A stretch of DNA of 64,000 bases from Algiphilus aromaticivorans DG1253 (GCF_000733765.1 NZ_JPOG01000001.1:2542001-2606000); one strand, 5' to 3'. Positions 29,001-37,253 are shown, numbered from the stretch's first letter. Translations and numbers: made by a program. The notes: generated from the sequence alone by a model not told the origin.

Positions 29001-29538
29001 CAGCGTCCTGCCGCTGCCGATCGCTGCGCGCCATAGCGTCCACCCGGGTTTCCAGACTGGCGAGAATGGCGCGCCCGCGACCCGATTCGATGTGCTCGCG
29101 CAGCGCCTGCTCCTCACCGGCGCGATGCATGGCCAGTGCCGGCTCGGCAAACTCGACGCGCCAGCGCCGCATGAGGTCATCTATGTGATCCAGCGTCGCC
29201 GTATGCGACTCGCCGATCGTGCGCAGTTCCCCCAGCAGCTTGTCGAGGGTCTCCGGTGCAGTCTCGTAGTCCTCGAGAAAGGCGGGCTGATCGCTCAGCA
29301 GATAGCCGCGCAGACTGCTCTCCTGTTCGTGAACCACGGCTTGCAGACGCTGCGCGAACGCAAGGCGCTCGGCGACCTCCTGTTCCAGCATGCGCGCCGT
29401 ATTGAGCTGCACAATGGCGGTAGCGAACAACGCCACCAGCGCCGCCAGCAGCAACAGCATCAGCGCAAAGGCGAGATTGAAGCGTCCGCGCAGACGCAAG
29501 CCGCGCCGGCGCCGCTCACCTTGCGCTTCTGCCGTCAT
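26029..29538 (-). CDS. Hybrid sensor histidine kinase, CHASE3-HAMP-GAF-HK-REC-REC-REC
   Basis: 1169 residues. TM1 is about 20-44, with a periplasmic CHASE3-like helical sensor (45-190), TM2 about 192-212 and HAMP about 212-265. A GAF domain (about 285-425) and a long coiled coil with QxxEL-type repeats (430-520) follow. The HisKA domain has phospho-acceptor His532 in ANMSHELRTPLNAL, then HATPase_c. Three receivers follow, with acceptors Asp837, Asp958 and Asp1100. The middle receiver is divergent (one acidic pocket residue appears replaced: VDGDAS). Several internal phosphotransfer routes are possible, but no Hpt domain is seen. It overlaps the TerB-like gene by 4 nt and is followed by cheR, cheB and a GGDEF regulator. 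Confidence 0.92.
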   Translation of the reverse strand: MTAEAQGERRRRGLRLRGRFNLAFALMLLLLAALVALFATAIVQLNTARMLEQEVAERLAFAQRLQAVVHEQESSLRGYLLSDQPAFLEDYETAPETLDKLLGELRTIGESHTATLDHIDDLMRRWRVEFAEPALAMHRAGEEQALREHIESGRGRAILASLETRVDAMARSDRQRQDAGAAQLAQRLHWIELAGSAAVFVALLVMFGLARVTRSRIADPMRQLATSMRRLAAGDQNVVIGFTKQADEIGEMARALESFRATNEQQRLNAWIKATVADLSEPLARCDDWQRFGATLLRGLAPQLSATSAVLYRAEGDAARAVAVASWAYGRVHDDTELVFAAGEGLVGEALRSASPVRRTQIPEGYPEVRVGTGTSMPRYLAIEPLRIGSEVVGLLEYSAFNAPSDAERALLEEMGRVLALAMDSLDGDVRTRELLAETQRQAQALAESEEEMRAQQEELRVTNEALSSQAAELEEQGERVRASEEELRVQAQQLRAANTELQQMSERVEQHSREVEQASRYKSEFLANMSHELRTPLNALLILSKSLADNDEDNLSEEQIESARIIHDSGQNLLRLINDVLDLSKIEAGRLEVRGEAFDPRPLFEGLRRQFEPLARQKSLRFTLHVDEVLPQQIHHDADKLRQIAVNLLGNAIKFTQSGEVEMTLSVESAEGEEWLCLAVRDTGIGLDEEAGKRIFQAFEQADGSTSRRYGGTGLGLAISRKLAILLGGSLEVDSAPGQGSCFRLRVPMHLPGVVDAASSAAAGSSEEGKEALALPAPALEGGTKPRLLIVEDDTVFAGIVARVAEGRGYAVRQAVTGQEGLETAREWRPHGIVLDVGLPDMDGYALRDALQAQPETAMIPVHFISGAEDEGRAEGALGFLRKPVDREALDGVLEALMPAEAAERGILLVDGDASARATVAELLRSRSTAPVVEVANGEAAIARLRKSTAFGCMIVDLDLPDMSAPELLDHLEREGLNLRVVVQAARALEGAEELRLRAHTDSVVMKGTPASQRLVDEVTLFLHAMDDAAAKAPTAGAQNTDLKGRRVLLVDDDVRNVFALSKALRARGLEVVMQQDATRALAVLDSEDAGGIEIVLMDIMMPGMDGYEAMRRVRENPRHRELPIIALTAKAMRGDREKCLAAGASDYMSKPVDVDKLLSLIRVWLEA

Positions 29539-30014
29539 GCGCGCCCGGCAGCCTCCCCGTCGCCGCCGTCACGGTGGGTGGCCTCGACCGCGAGCTTCTC
29601 CTGGATGAAGACGCTGTGCGGCACGAAGAGCAGATCGGCCAGCCGGCGCACCATGTGCTCCTCGTGGGCATCGAGCACGCCGTCGGCGTAGGCGACCTCC
29701 CATATCATGCGCACCAGGTGGCGCTTCTCCTCGAAACTGCACCGGGCATTGAGAGCGTCGGCGTACTCGTGCAGCGACACGCTTTCGTTCTGGTGCGACG
29801 CCGCGCGCGCCATCAGCGCCTCGCAGGTTTCGGGGTCGACGCCGGGAAGAGCAGCGAGCAGGCGCTGCAGGGTCTCGTTCTCGGCGTCGGCGATCTCCAT
29901 GTCGGCGCTGGCGATCTCGTAGAGCAGAACGGCCGTGGCCAACTCGGTTTCAGGCGCGCTGGCAGCCTCGGAGCCACCCGTAGACAGCGCGGTCTTGAGC
30001 TTCTCCCAGAGCAT
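29535..30014 (-). CDS. TerB-like protein
   Basis: 159 residues, mostly helical. It carries the TerB/DUF533-type metal-site pattern: ASADMEIADAENETLQRLL in the first half and EVAYADGVLDAHEEHMVRRL in the second. These two acidic helical repeats are typical. TerB domains are linked to tellurite and stress responses in some species, but stand-alone proteins of this type have no fixed role. It is the first gene of the signalling operon; its stop overlaps the kinase start by 4 nt. No promoter was recognised upstream. A function as sensor partner or regulator of the kinase is only a guess. Confidence 0.8.
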   Translation of the reverse strand: MLWEKLKTALSTGGSEAASAPETELATAVLLYEIASADMEIADAENETLQRLLAALPGVDPETCEALMARAASHQNESVSLHEYADALNARCSFEEKRHLVRMIWEVAYADGVLDAHEEHMVRRLADLLFVPHSVFIQEKLAVEATHRDGGDGEAAGRA

Positions 30015-30107
30015 GCTCAGCGGCTCGGATTGCGGCAGGCGGATATGGGCATAGGGCGCTCGCTGTATCGCTTCAACTGTCGAGCGAGGATAGCACCGCC
30101 TCCGGCC

Positions 30108-30779
30108 TCAATTTTCCGGCGGCGCAGCCGCGAGAAGCGCCTGCATGAAATCCCGGGCAGGGGCCCGTACGGCATCCAGCCGACCGTGGAAGAAGTGCCC
30201 ACCGCTGTCCGGGATTTCCCAGTGCGGTGGCGGCTGGGCGGCCGCCAGGCATTGCTGCGTCTCGGCCAGCGGCACGACGTCGTCGTCGGCCGCGTGGATG
30301 CTGAGCCAGGGGCAGCGCGGCCAGGCGGTGGGCTCACCGGATTCGAGATAACGCGCCGCCGGCGCCACAGTCACCAAGCATGCCGGCTCGATCGCGGACT
30401 GGGCGCGCAGCGCGACGAAACCACCGAAGGAGAAACCGGCCAGCAGCAGCGGCAGTCCGTCGAGCTCGGCGCGGAGCCAGGCAGCGAGACGCTCGCAGTC
30501 ATCGGCCTCGCCGCGCCCGTCGTCGTGCGCGCCGGCGCTGGCGCCGACGCCGCGGAAGTTGAAGCGCAGCGCCGCTAGTCCGACGTCGTTGCCGGCCGCG
30601 GCCAGCGTCGTGACGACCTTGTTGTCCATCGTCCCGCCGTAGAGCGGGTGTGGGTGGCAGACCAGCAGCGCGCCCTGCAGCGGCGCCTCGCGCGGTCCGG
30701 ACAGCGCGCACTCGATATCTCCAGCGGTACCGGCGATGCGCAGACGCTGGCGCGCGCCGGCAGCCATTCCTTCCTGCAT
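30108..30779 (-). CDS. Alpha/beta hydrolase (dienelactone hydrolase/YheT-like small esterase)
   Basis: About 223 residues from the ATG at 30779, which has GGAG 10 nt upstream; the frame is open to 30806, and 30767 is another possible start. The motif order is VCHPHPLYGGTMDNKVV (oxyanion region), LRFNFRGVGAS, nucleophile elbow LAGFSFGGFVAL with the Ser, then Asp in IHAADDDVVP and His in SGGHFFHGRL. This matches the family of small cytosolic hydrolases that start with CHPHP. The substrate is unknown. It lies about 90 nt after the TerB gene of the signalling operon (same strand, but upstream of it) and could share transcription into that operon. Confidence 0.85.
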   Translation of the reverse strand: MQEGMAAGARQRLRIAGTAGDIECALSGPREAPLQGALLVCHPHPLYGGTMDNKVVTTLAAAGNDVGLAALRFNFRGVGASAGAHDDGRGEADDCERLAAWLRAELDGLPLLLAGFSFGGFVALRAQSAIEPACLVTVAPAARYLESGEPTAWPRCPWLSIHAADDDVVPLAETQQCLAAAQPPPHWEIPDSGGHFFHGRLDAVRAPARDFMQALLAAAPPEN

Positions 30780-30842
30780 TTGATGGGCTCCCGATCGACT
30801 GGGCAATCAGTCTATCTGCACCCGAGACGCACCCACGCTGCC

Positions 30843-30871
30843 TTGCGACGCCCCCTGTGCCATCCTATAGT
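30843..30871 (+). promoter_or_regulatory. Sigma-70-type promoter upstream of the secreted unknown
   Basis: TTGCGA (30843-30848), exactly 17 nt, then TATAGT (30866-30871). It lies 64 nt before the ATG at 30935. The fit to consensus (4/6 and 5/6) and the ideal spacing make it plausible. Confidence 0.5.
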
Positions 30872-30934
30872 CCAAAAGCACACGCGTGCCCGCTTAACGC
30901 AGAATTGCGGCGCGCCAATCATCGGGGAGCAGAC

Positions 30935-31537
30935 ATGAAAGCTTGGAAGACCCTTGCCGCGAGCCTTTTCCTGGGCCTGGGCAGCACCGCCTCCGCCGGC
31001 GTCGCCGCCGACATGCTCAGCGAGCGCGCGCTCTGGAGCGATCCTTCCGCCCGCGCCTACCTCAGCCTCGGGTTTGGTGCGAGCAGCGATTACCAGCAGA
31101 GCCAGCTGCGTGCCGGCCTGCGCATCGATCGCAACAGCACGCTGCAATGGACGCAAGTCGAGCCCATCGCGCGCATCGACTTCGACCGCGCGGGCCTGAC
31201 CGAGGCCACGCTCAACGGCGTACCCATGGTCGCCCGCGACCCGGTCGTCTACCAGCAGGACGGCGACATCGTCTACAACTGGACGGACTGGGGGCTGGTC
31301 GCGCTGGGCGCGGCGGGCCTCGGCTTCATCATCTACGAAGTCGCCGACAATGAGGACAGCGACGAGCCACAGCCCATCGATAACGGTGGTGATGGCGGCG
31401 ACGGCGGCGGCGGCCTGCTCGGCGGCTTGCTGGGCGGCCTGCTCGGCTTCCAGGCGGACGACACCGGTGCGCTAAGCTCCGGCGAATACCGCGCCTGGAT
31501 GGAGGGCGGCACCGGCCAGATGGGTGACCTCGACTGA
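30935..31537 (+). CDS. Secreted or membrane-anchored protein of unknown function
   Basis: 200 residues; family not recognised. The ATG at 30935 has GGGGAG 8 nt upstream. A signal peptide (1-20, SLFLGLGSTASAG) is followed by a domain of about 90 residues with alternating hydrophobic/polar strands (RAYLSLGFGASSDYQQSQL; LRIDRNSTLQWTQ). Next comes a hydrophobic segment (GLVALGAAGLGFIIYEV) that could be a membrane anchor. It is followed by an acidic linker, a Gly-Asp run, a low-complexity GGLLGGLLGGLLGF stretch and a short tail. The N-terminal half reads like an autonomous beta-rich module. It stands alone between an esterase and the HTTM gene, with its own promoter and terminator-like hairpin. 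Confidence 0.7.
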   Translation: MKAWKTLAASLFLGLGSTASAGVAADMLSERALWSDPSARAYLSLGFGASSDYQQSQLRAGLRIDRNSTLQWTQVEPIARIDFDRAGLTEATLNGVPMVARDPVVYQQDGDIVYNWTDWGLVALGAAGLGFIIYEVADNEDSDEPQPIDNGGDGGDGGGGLLGGLLGGLLGFQADDTGALSSGEYRAWMEGGTGQMGDLD

Positions 31538-31581
31538 AGGCTGAACCTGGCGTGAAGCCGCGCCATAGGAGGCCGATTCAT

Positions 31582-31608
31582 CGACGGGGAGCCACGGGCT
31601 CCCCGTCG
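31582..31608 (+). terminator. Terminator-like hairpin
   Basis: A 12-bp perfect stem (31582-31593 with 31597-31608) and a 3-nt loop, 45 nt after the stop of the secreted unknown. The tail GCATTTCGG is poor in T, so termination may be partial and the downstream HTTM gene could receive read-through. Confidence 0.55.
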
Positions 31609-31625
31609 CATTTCGGAATCCGCTG

Positions 31626-33398
31626 ATGCGCCGAATCCTGCAGCGCTGGTGGCGAGAATCCGCGACCGTTGATCTGCGCGGCCTGGCCGTGTTGCGCGTG
31701 CTGCTCGGCTTGGTTCTGCTCTTCGAGTTGGGGCTCCGGCTCTGCGACCTGGGCGCCTTCTACGGCGACGCTGGCGTACTGCCGCGCGTCACCCTTATCG
31801 AGGTCGCCGATGTCGGGCGCATCTCGCTGCTGCTCGCGGCCGGCGGCGCCTGGTGGAGCGGCGCGCTCATCGTCGCGGCCTGGCTCGCAGCCGCCGCCTT
31901 TACGCTGGGCTGGCGCACACGCGCAGCGACCATTGCGCTCTTCGTGCTGGTCGCCTCGATCCAGTCGCGCAATCCGCTGATCCTCATCGGCGGCGACATC
32001 CTGATCATGGCGCTGCTGCTCTGGAGCCTCTTCCTACCCATGGCGACGCGCTGGTCGGCCGACGCGGCGCTGGCGAGCACGCCACCGCCGGTCTCCAACC
32101 GCCACCGCAGCCCGGCCGCCTTCGCGCTTCTCGTGCAGGTGGTCTCGGTCTATTTCTTCTCAGCGGTGCTCAAGCACGGCGACGCCTGGTGGCCGGACGG
32201 CACGGCCGTCTACTACGCACTGGAGCTGGAACGTTACGCCACCGCCCTCGGCCGCTGGCTGCAGGGCTTCCCCGACATCACGCAGGCGCTGAGCTACTTC
32301 GTCTACTTCCTGGAGTGGGGTGCGCCGCTGCTCGTCTTCGCGCCGCTGGCCACACGCGCCTTCCGGCTCCTCGCTTTCGCGCTGTTGATGCTGATGCATC
32401 TCGGCTTCCTGCTCTGCCTGGAGCTGGGCCACTTCCCCTGGGTTAGCTTCGCCGCACTGATGGCGCTGACCACGCCCGCACTTTGGGACGGAGTACGGCG
32501 CCGCCTCGACCGCGGCGGCGAGATCCGCATCTACTACGACCGCGACTGCGGTTTCTGCCTGGCCAGCTGCCGATTACTCGTGACCTTCCTAGTGATTCCG
32601 CGCGCGACCATCCAGCCGGCGCAGGAGGTCACGCGCGCGCAGCGACTGATGGATGCGCACTGGAGCTGGGTCGTCATCGACGCCGACAACGTCGCGCATC
32701 TGAAGTACGACGCCTTCGTCGCCCTGCTGCGCGCCTCACTGCTCTTCCGCTGGCTGGCGCCCATTGCCGCGCTGGCACCGCTACAGAGCCTCGGCACGCG
32801 CACCTACGACCTCGTCGCCAACGGCCGCGGCGGCGTGGCAGCCGCCACACGCTGGTTCTGGCGACCGCGCACACTGCGCTGGCGCCCGAGCACTACTGGG
32901 CAGGCCCTGGCAGTGCTGGCGCTGCTCGTGATCACGGCCTGGAATGCACATAGCGTCGGCTGGCTGCCCACCGCGGCGCTGCAGCCGGTGGCGCCGTCAG
33001 TGCACGCGCTGCGCATCGATCAGCGCTGGGACATGTTCGCGCCGGAGCCTTCGCGACGCGACGGCTGGATCGTCTTCCCGGGCCAGCTTGAGAACGGCCG
33101 CAACATCGACCTGCGTGCCGACGACGGCGAACTCGATTGGCAGCGCCCGCAACCGCCGAACGCGCATCGCAACGTACGCTGGCACAGCTACGAATGGCGA
33201 CTCTACGAGCTGCGCGAGGAAGCACTCTTCCTCGCCTACGGCCGTTACCTTTGCCGGCAGTACAACGCAACAGCCACAGCCGGAAAACGGCTGCACAGCT
33301 TTGAGATGGTCTACGTCATCAAGGAATCGCCAGCGCCCGGCGAATCTGCCGAGGCCGTGCGCCGCACTGCCTGGCGGCATCAGTGCCTGCCCGACTGA
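31626..33398 (+). CDS. HTTM membrane domain fused to DCC1-like thiol-disulfide domain
   Basis: 590 residues. The N-terminal half (about 15-285) holds six to eight hydrophobic segments with the HTTM pattern (related to vitamin K-dependent gamma-carboxylase): ARG/LRGLAVLRVLLGL start, FYGDAGVLPR, WWPDGTAVYYAL. At about 298 a DCC1-like domain starts, YYDRDCGFCLASC with Cys308 and Cys311. It continues to about 410. After another membrane segment (about 430-445) a C-terminal domain begins RWDMFAPEPSRRDGW, the usual C-terminal part of HTTM proteins. HTTM, thiol oxidoreductase and soluble module are thus in one chain. The activity is unknown. It is followed closely by tatD. Confidence 0.85.
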   Translation: MRRILQRWWRESATVDLRGLAVLRVLLGLVLLFELGLRLCDLGAFYGDAGVLPRVTLIEVADVGRISLLLAAGGAWWSGALIVAAWLAAAAFTLGWRTRAATIALFVLVASIQSRNPLILIGGDILIMALLLWSLFLPMATRWSADAALASTPPPVSNRHRSPAAFALLVQVVSVYFFSAVLKHGDAWWPDGTAVYYALELERYATALGRWLQGFPDITQALSYFVYFLEWGAPLLVFAPLATRAFRLLAFALLMLMHLGFLLCLELGHFPWVSFAALMALTTPALWDGVRRRLDRGGEIRIYYDRDCGFCLASCRLLVTFLVIPRATIQPAQEVTRAQRLMDAHWSWVVIDADNVAHLKYDAFVALLRASLLFRWLAPIAALAPLQSLGTRTYDLVANGRGGVAAATRWFWRPRTLRWRPSTTGQALAVLALLVITAWNAHSVGWLPTAALQPVAPSVHALRIDQRWDMFAPEPSRRDGWIVFPGQLENGRNIDLRADDGELDWQRPQPPNAHRNVRWHSYEWRLYELREEALFLAYGRYLCRQYNATATAGKRLHSFEMVYVIKESPAPGESAEAVRRTAWRHQCLPD

Positions 33399-33424
33399 CC
33401 TTTCACACGCGTATCAATCCCTTC

Positions 33425-34216
33425 ATGATCGATATTGGCGCCAACCTCGCCCACGAAAGCTTCGCGCAGGACTTCGAGGCCGTGCTCGCCCGCGCCACTG
33501 CCGCCGGCCTGAGCCACATCGTGCTCACCGGCAGCGACGCCGAAAGCAACAGCCGCGCCCTGCAGCTGGCCCGCGCGCAACCAGCCATGCTCTCGGCCAC
33601 CGCCGGCCTGCACCCCCACCATGCCGCGCACTGGAGCGAGGCCCTGGCGGCCCAGATTCGCGGCAACGCGCAGGCCGCCGAATGCCGCGCCGTCGGCGAA
33701 TGCGGCCTCGACTACTTCCGCGACCTGTCGCCCCGCCCCGATCAGCAGGCGGCCTTCCGCGCCCAGCTCGACATCGCCGTGGCAACCGGCCTGCCCGTCT
33801 TCCTGCACCAGCGCGCCGCGCACGCCGACTTCGTGGCGATCCTGCGCGAATACCGGCCGCAGCTGAGCGCCGCCTGCGTGCACTGCTTCACCGAGGGCCC
33901 GGCGGAGCTTGAGGACTATCTGGCGCTTGACTGCCACATCGGCGTCACCGGCTGGGTCTGCGACGAACGCCGCGGCGCGGCCGCCGCCGAAGCCGCACCC
34001 ATGATTCCGGTGGAGCGGCTCATGATCGAGACCGACGCACCCTATCTGCTGCCGCGCAACCTGCCGCGCGCGGTCGCCAAGAGCGCCGGCCGCCGCAACG
34101 AGCCGGCCTATCTGCCCTGGGTGCGCGACCGGCTCGCCGAGCTGCGTGGCGACGATCCCGAGGCGCTGGGCCAAGCTACTGCCGCCACCGCCCGCGCCTT
34201 CTTCGGCCTGGACTGA
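33425..34216 (+). CDS. tatD: TatD family metal-dependent deoxyribonuclease
   Basis: 263 residues from the ATG at 33425. The N-terminal metal site region reads MIDIGANLAHESF. It lacks the HxH of YcfH/YjjV types but matches true E. coli TatD (MFDIGVNL). Further metal ligands are in GECGLDYFRD, FLHQRAAHADF, VHCFTEGPAEL and IETDAPYLLPR. The TatD family are 3'-5' exonucleases acting on damaged DNA, RNA and AP sites in the cytosol; the older link with Tat export is not needed. It starts 26 nt after the HTTM gene on the same strand. Confidence 0.92.
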   Translation: MIDIGANLAHESFAQDFEAVLARATAAGLSHIVLTGSDAESNSRALQLARAQPAMLSATAGLHPHHAAHWSEALAAQIRGNAQAAECRAVGECGLDYFRDLSPRPDQQAAFRAQLDIAVATGLPVFLHQRAAHADFVAILREYRPQLSAACVHCFTEGPAELEDYLALDCHIGVTGWVCDERRGAAAAEAAPMIPVERLMIETDAPYLLPRNLPRAVAKSAGRRNEPAYLPWVRDRLAELRGDDPEALGQATAATARAFFGLD

Positions 34217-34222
34217 AGAAGA

Positions 34223-34324
34223 AGCCACAGATCGCACAGATTCCCGCGAATCACTCGAGCTGCGCGCTGACTGCGTCAGCTGCGCAGCACCAAGGAATCC
34301 TTCAGATCTGTGTCATCTGTAGCC
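34223..34324. repeat. Dispersed repeat with ATCTGTG arms, copy 1
   Basis: The left arm AGCCACAGATCGCACAGAT starts at 34223; the right arm AGATCTGTGTCATCTGTAGCC ends at 34324. The arms are roughly inverted copies. The middle holds a 13-bp hairpin with one bulge (34259-34288), whose core GCGCTGACTGCGTCA resembles that of copy 2. It fills the tatD-ilvD gap exactly, where two convergent genes meet, so it could act as a terminator or a mobile short element. The other copies are at 37254 and 54835. Confidence 0.75.
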
Positions 34325-34325
34325 C

Positions 34326-36041
34326 TCAGCCCTTGTCAAGGTCTGCGTCGGTGACCGCGCCGCGCTCGGCACCAACGGCCAGACGCGCGTACTTGCCCAG
34401 CACGCCGCTCGTGTAGCGCGGCGGCCGCGGCTGCCAGTTGGCGCGGCGACGCTCCAGCTCGGCGTCGTCGATGTGCAGTTCGATCTTCAGGGCCTTGGCG
34501 TCGATAGTGACCTGATCGCCTTCCTCAACCAGCGCGATGGGACCGCCGACGGCGGCCTCGGGCGCGACATGTCCGACGACCATGCCCCAGGTGCCGCCCG
34601 AGAAGCGGCCGTCGGTGATGAAGCCGACACTCTCGCCCAGGCCCTTGCCGATGATGGCCGAGGTCGGCGCCAGCATCTCGCGCATGCCGGGGCCGCCCTT
34701 GGGGCCTTCGTAGCGGATGATGAGCACGTCGCCGGCACCGATCTTGTCGGCCAGGATCGCCTCCATGGCTTCGTCCTCGGAATCGAAGACACGCGCCGGT
34801 CCGGTGATCACCGGATGCTTGATACCGGTGATCTTGGCGACACAGCCAAGCGGCGAGAGATTGCCCTTGAGGATGGCCAGATGCCCTTCGGCATACATCG
34901 GATTGTCGAAGGCCCGGATCACCTCCTGATTCGGCCGCGGCTGCTCCGGGATGTCGGCCAGCAGCTCGCCCAGCGTCGCGCCGGTGATGGTCGGGCAGTC
35001 GCCGTGCAGCAGACCGTTGGCCAGCAGGATCTTCATGACCTGTGGCACACCACCGGCCTCGTGGAACTCGGTGACGACGAAGCGCCCGGACGGCTTGAGA
35101 TCGCAGAGCACCGGCACCTTCTTGCGCATGCGCTCGAAGTCGTCGATCGTCCACTCGACGCCGGCGGCGTGGGCGATGGCCAGGAAGTGCAGCACGGCGT
35201 TGGTCGAGCCGCCGGTGGCCATGATCACCGCCACCGCGTTCTCGATGGACTTGCGCGTGACCAGATCGCGCGGCCGGATGTTCATATCCACGGCCTTGCG
35301 CAGCGCGCGCGCCGACTCGGCCACCGAATCGGCCTTCTCGGGGTCCGGGTTGGCCATGGTCGAGGAGTACGGCAATGACACGCCCATGGCCTCGAAGGCG
35401 CTGGACATGGTGTTGGCTGTGAACATGCCGCCACAGGCGCCGAAGCTCGGGCAGGCGTTGCGCTCGATGCCGTCGTAGTCCTCCTTCTCCATCTTGCCGG
35501 CGCTATAGGCCCCCACCGCCTCGAAGGCCGAGACGATGGTCAGGTTCTGGCCCTTCCAGCGACCGGGCTTGATGGTACCGCCGTAGCAGAAGACGGCCGG
35601 CACATTCATGCGCAGCAGCGCGATGAGCGCGCCGGGCATGTTCTTGTCGCAGCCGCCGATGGCGAGCACGCCGTCCATGAACTGCGACTGTGCGGCGGTC
35701 TCGATGGCGTCGGCGATGACCTCGCGCGAAACCAGCGAGTACTTCATGCCCTCGGTGCCCATCGAGATGCCGTCGGTGACCGTCGGAAAGCCGAAGAGCT
35801 GCGGCTTGGCGCCGACCTCTGCGAGCGCCTCAATGGCGCGCTCGGCCAGCGCGCCGATGCCGGCATTGCAGGGATTCATCGTCGAATGGCCCGATGCCAC
35901 GCCGATGATCGGCTTGTCGAAATCGTCCTCGCCGAAGCCGACGGCGCGCAGCATGGCGCGGTTCGGCGCGCGCGCTACGCTCTGCGTGATGGTGTTGGAA
36001 CGATAGCGCGGCTTGCCGCCGCCGGAGGTCTCGCTACTCAT
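34326..36041 (-). CDS. ilvD: Dihydroxy-acid dehydratase
   Basis: Fe-S dehydratase making 2-oxoisovalerate and 2-oxo-3-methylvalerate in valine, isoleucine and leucine synthesis. 571 residues, the shorter class usually associated with a [2Fe-2S] cluster. The cysteine ligand positions are seen in [22 protein letters not shown] and [14 protein letters not shown]. Also visible are [11 protein letters not shown]-type strings near the end ([18 protein letters not shown]). It starts MSSETSGGG at 36041 with GGGGCGG just upstream. It stands alone on this strand, convergent with tatD. Confidence 0.96.
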   Translation of the reverse strand: MSSETSGGGKPRYRSNTITQSVARAPNRAMLRAVGFGEDDFDKPIIGVASGHSTMNPCNAGIGALAERAIEALAEVGAKPQLFGFPTVTDGISMGTEGMKYSLVSREVIADAIETAAQSQFMDGVLAIGGCDKNMPGALIALLRMNVPAVFCYGGTIKPGRWKGQNLTIVSAFEAVGAYSAGKMEKEDYDGIERNACPSFGACGGMFTANTMSSAFEAMGVSLPYSSTMANPDPEKADSVAESARALRKAVDMNIRPRDLVTRKSIENAVAVIMATGGSTNAVLHFLAIAHAAGVEWTIDDFERMRKKVPVLCDLKPSGRFVVTEFHEAGGVPQVMKILLANGLLHGDCPTITGATLGELLADIPEQPRPNQEVIRAFDNPMYAEGHLAILKGNLSPLGCVAKITGIKHPVITGPARVFDSEDEAMEAILADKIGAGDVLIIRYEGPKGGPGMREMLAPTSAIIGKGLGESVGFITDGRFSGGTWGMVVGHVAPEAAVGGPIALVEEGDQVTIDAKALKIELHIDDAELERRRANWQPRPPRYTSGVLGKYARLAVGAERGAVTDADLDKG

Positions 36042-36145
36042 GGCGCCGCCCCGGGAGTTAAGGTAGGAATCAGGCCGCGCATGCTACATCAAGCTCGTCA
36101 CTGGGCATCAGCCCCCACCGCAATTCCAGAACAAGGGCCTTCTCA

Positions 36146-37237
36146 ATGCGTTCCCACCTCGCTCGAATCCTGCCCCCGCTCCTGCTCGGAGCCACGCTCG
36201 TCGCCTGCAATGGCGAAGACGACACCAGCACCGACCCCGGCATCGACCCGCCCGACAACGGCGCCTTGCAGAGCGCCGCCCGCTCGGTCCTGGAGAATGC
36301 CCGCAATCGCGGCGATATCGATGGCTACGCGCTGGAGATCGGCACCACTGAGGCGGTCTACGCGCGTATCTCCGCTGGAGATATCGCGTCCACCGACGGC
36401 GCCGTGTTCATCGCAAGCGCCGGCAAGCCCGTGGCGGCAGCGGTGATTCTCAGCCTCACCAACGACGCCGCGCTGCTACCCGGTAACCGCCTGCGTCTCG
36501 ACCAGCCGATCGCCGACTATCTCGACGGCACTCCGGCGGGCGAAACCCAGGCCGCACAGGAGATCACGCTGCGACAGTTGCTCAACCACACTTCCGGACT
36601 GGACACCAGCCCGGACTGTGTGTCCGTTCAGGATCGAAGCAGCAGCAGCGACAGCCTGATGGAGTGCGCCACCGCCATTCTGGAAGACGGCACGGCTTTC
36701 GAGCCGGGCAACGAATTCGCCTACGGCGCAGGCGGCTACCAGGTCGCCGGCGCGGTGGCAGAGGCTTTCGCCGAGCAGGACTGGCAGACACTGGTCGACG
36801 AGCGCATCGCCCAGCCACTGGGCGTGAGCCTTCCCTTCCTGCCTGCGAGCAATCCGCGCATTGCCGGCGGCATCCGCGCCTCAACGGCTGATCTGGCCGC
36901 CTTCCAACGCGCCGTGCTGACGCGCGACACCGCGATCCTGGATGCCGACGACTACGACATGCTGCGCGAATCGCAGACGAGCACCGACGGTGGCCGGCTA
37001 CCGGGTGTGACGGCCAGCGACTACAGCTTCGGATTCTGGATCGAGTCATCCGGGGAGCTGGCCGACGCCGGCACCGCCGGTCCCGAACTGTCCTCCCCCG
37101 GCCTCTTCGGCACCACGCCCTGGCTTGACGACGACCGCGACTATTACGGCGTGCTGCTACTGCAACGCTCCGACTACGTCACCAGCCTGGAGCTGATGCG
37201 CGAGCTGCGCACCGAGATCCTGGCGCGGCTACCCTGA
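36146..37237 (+). CDS. Serine hydrolase lipoprotein (beta-lactamase/class C-like fold)
   Basis: 363 residues. A lipoprotein signal peptide ends in LVAC, so Cys21 is the lipidated residue. An acidic spacer follows (22-40), then the beta-lactamase-related domain. The SxxK motif is Ser91-Ala-Gly-Lys94 in FIASAGKPVAA. The strings LRQLLNHTSGL and FAYGAGGYQVAGAV mark the family; the second motif reads YGA where many members have YSN, so activity may be altered. Such proteins include esterases and D-aminopeptidases; true beta-lactamase activity is unlikely to be inferred from this. Divergent from ilvD; no partner gene. Confidence 0.85.
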   Translation: MRSHLARILPPLLLGATLVACNGEDDTSTDPGIDPPDNGALQSAARSVLENARNRGDIDGYALEIGTTEAVYARISAGDIASTDGAVFIASAGKPVAAAVILSLTNDAALLPGNRLRLDQPIADYLDGTPAGETQAAQEITLRQLLNHTSGLDTSPDCVSVQDRSSSSDSLMECATAILEDGTAFEPGNEFAYGAGGYQVAGAVAEAFAEQDWQTLVDERIAQPLGVSLPFLPASNPRIAGGIRASTADLAAFQRAVLTRDTAILDADDYDMLRESQTSTDGGRLPGVTASDYSFGFWIESSGELADAGTAGPELSSPGLFGTTPWLDDDRDYYGVLLLQRSDYVTSLELMRELRTEILARLP

Positions 37238-37253
37238 TCGGGTGGCAATCTAA

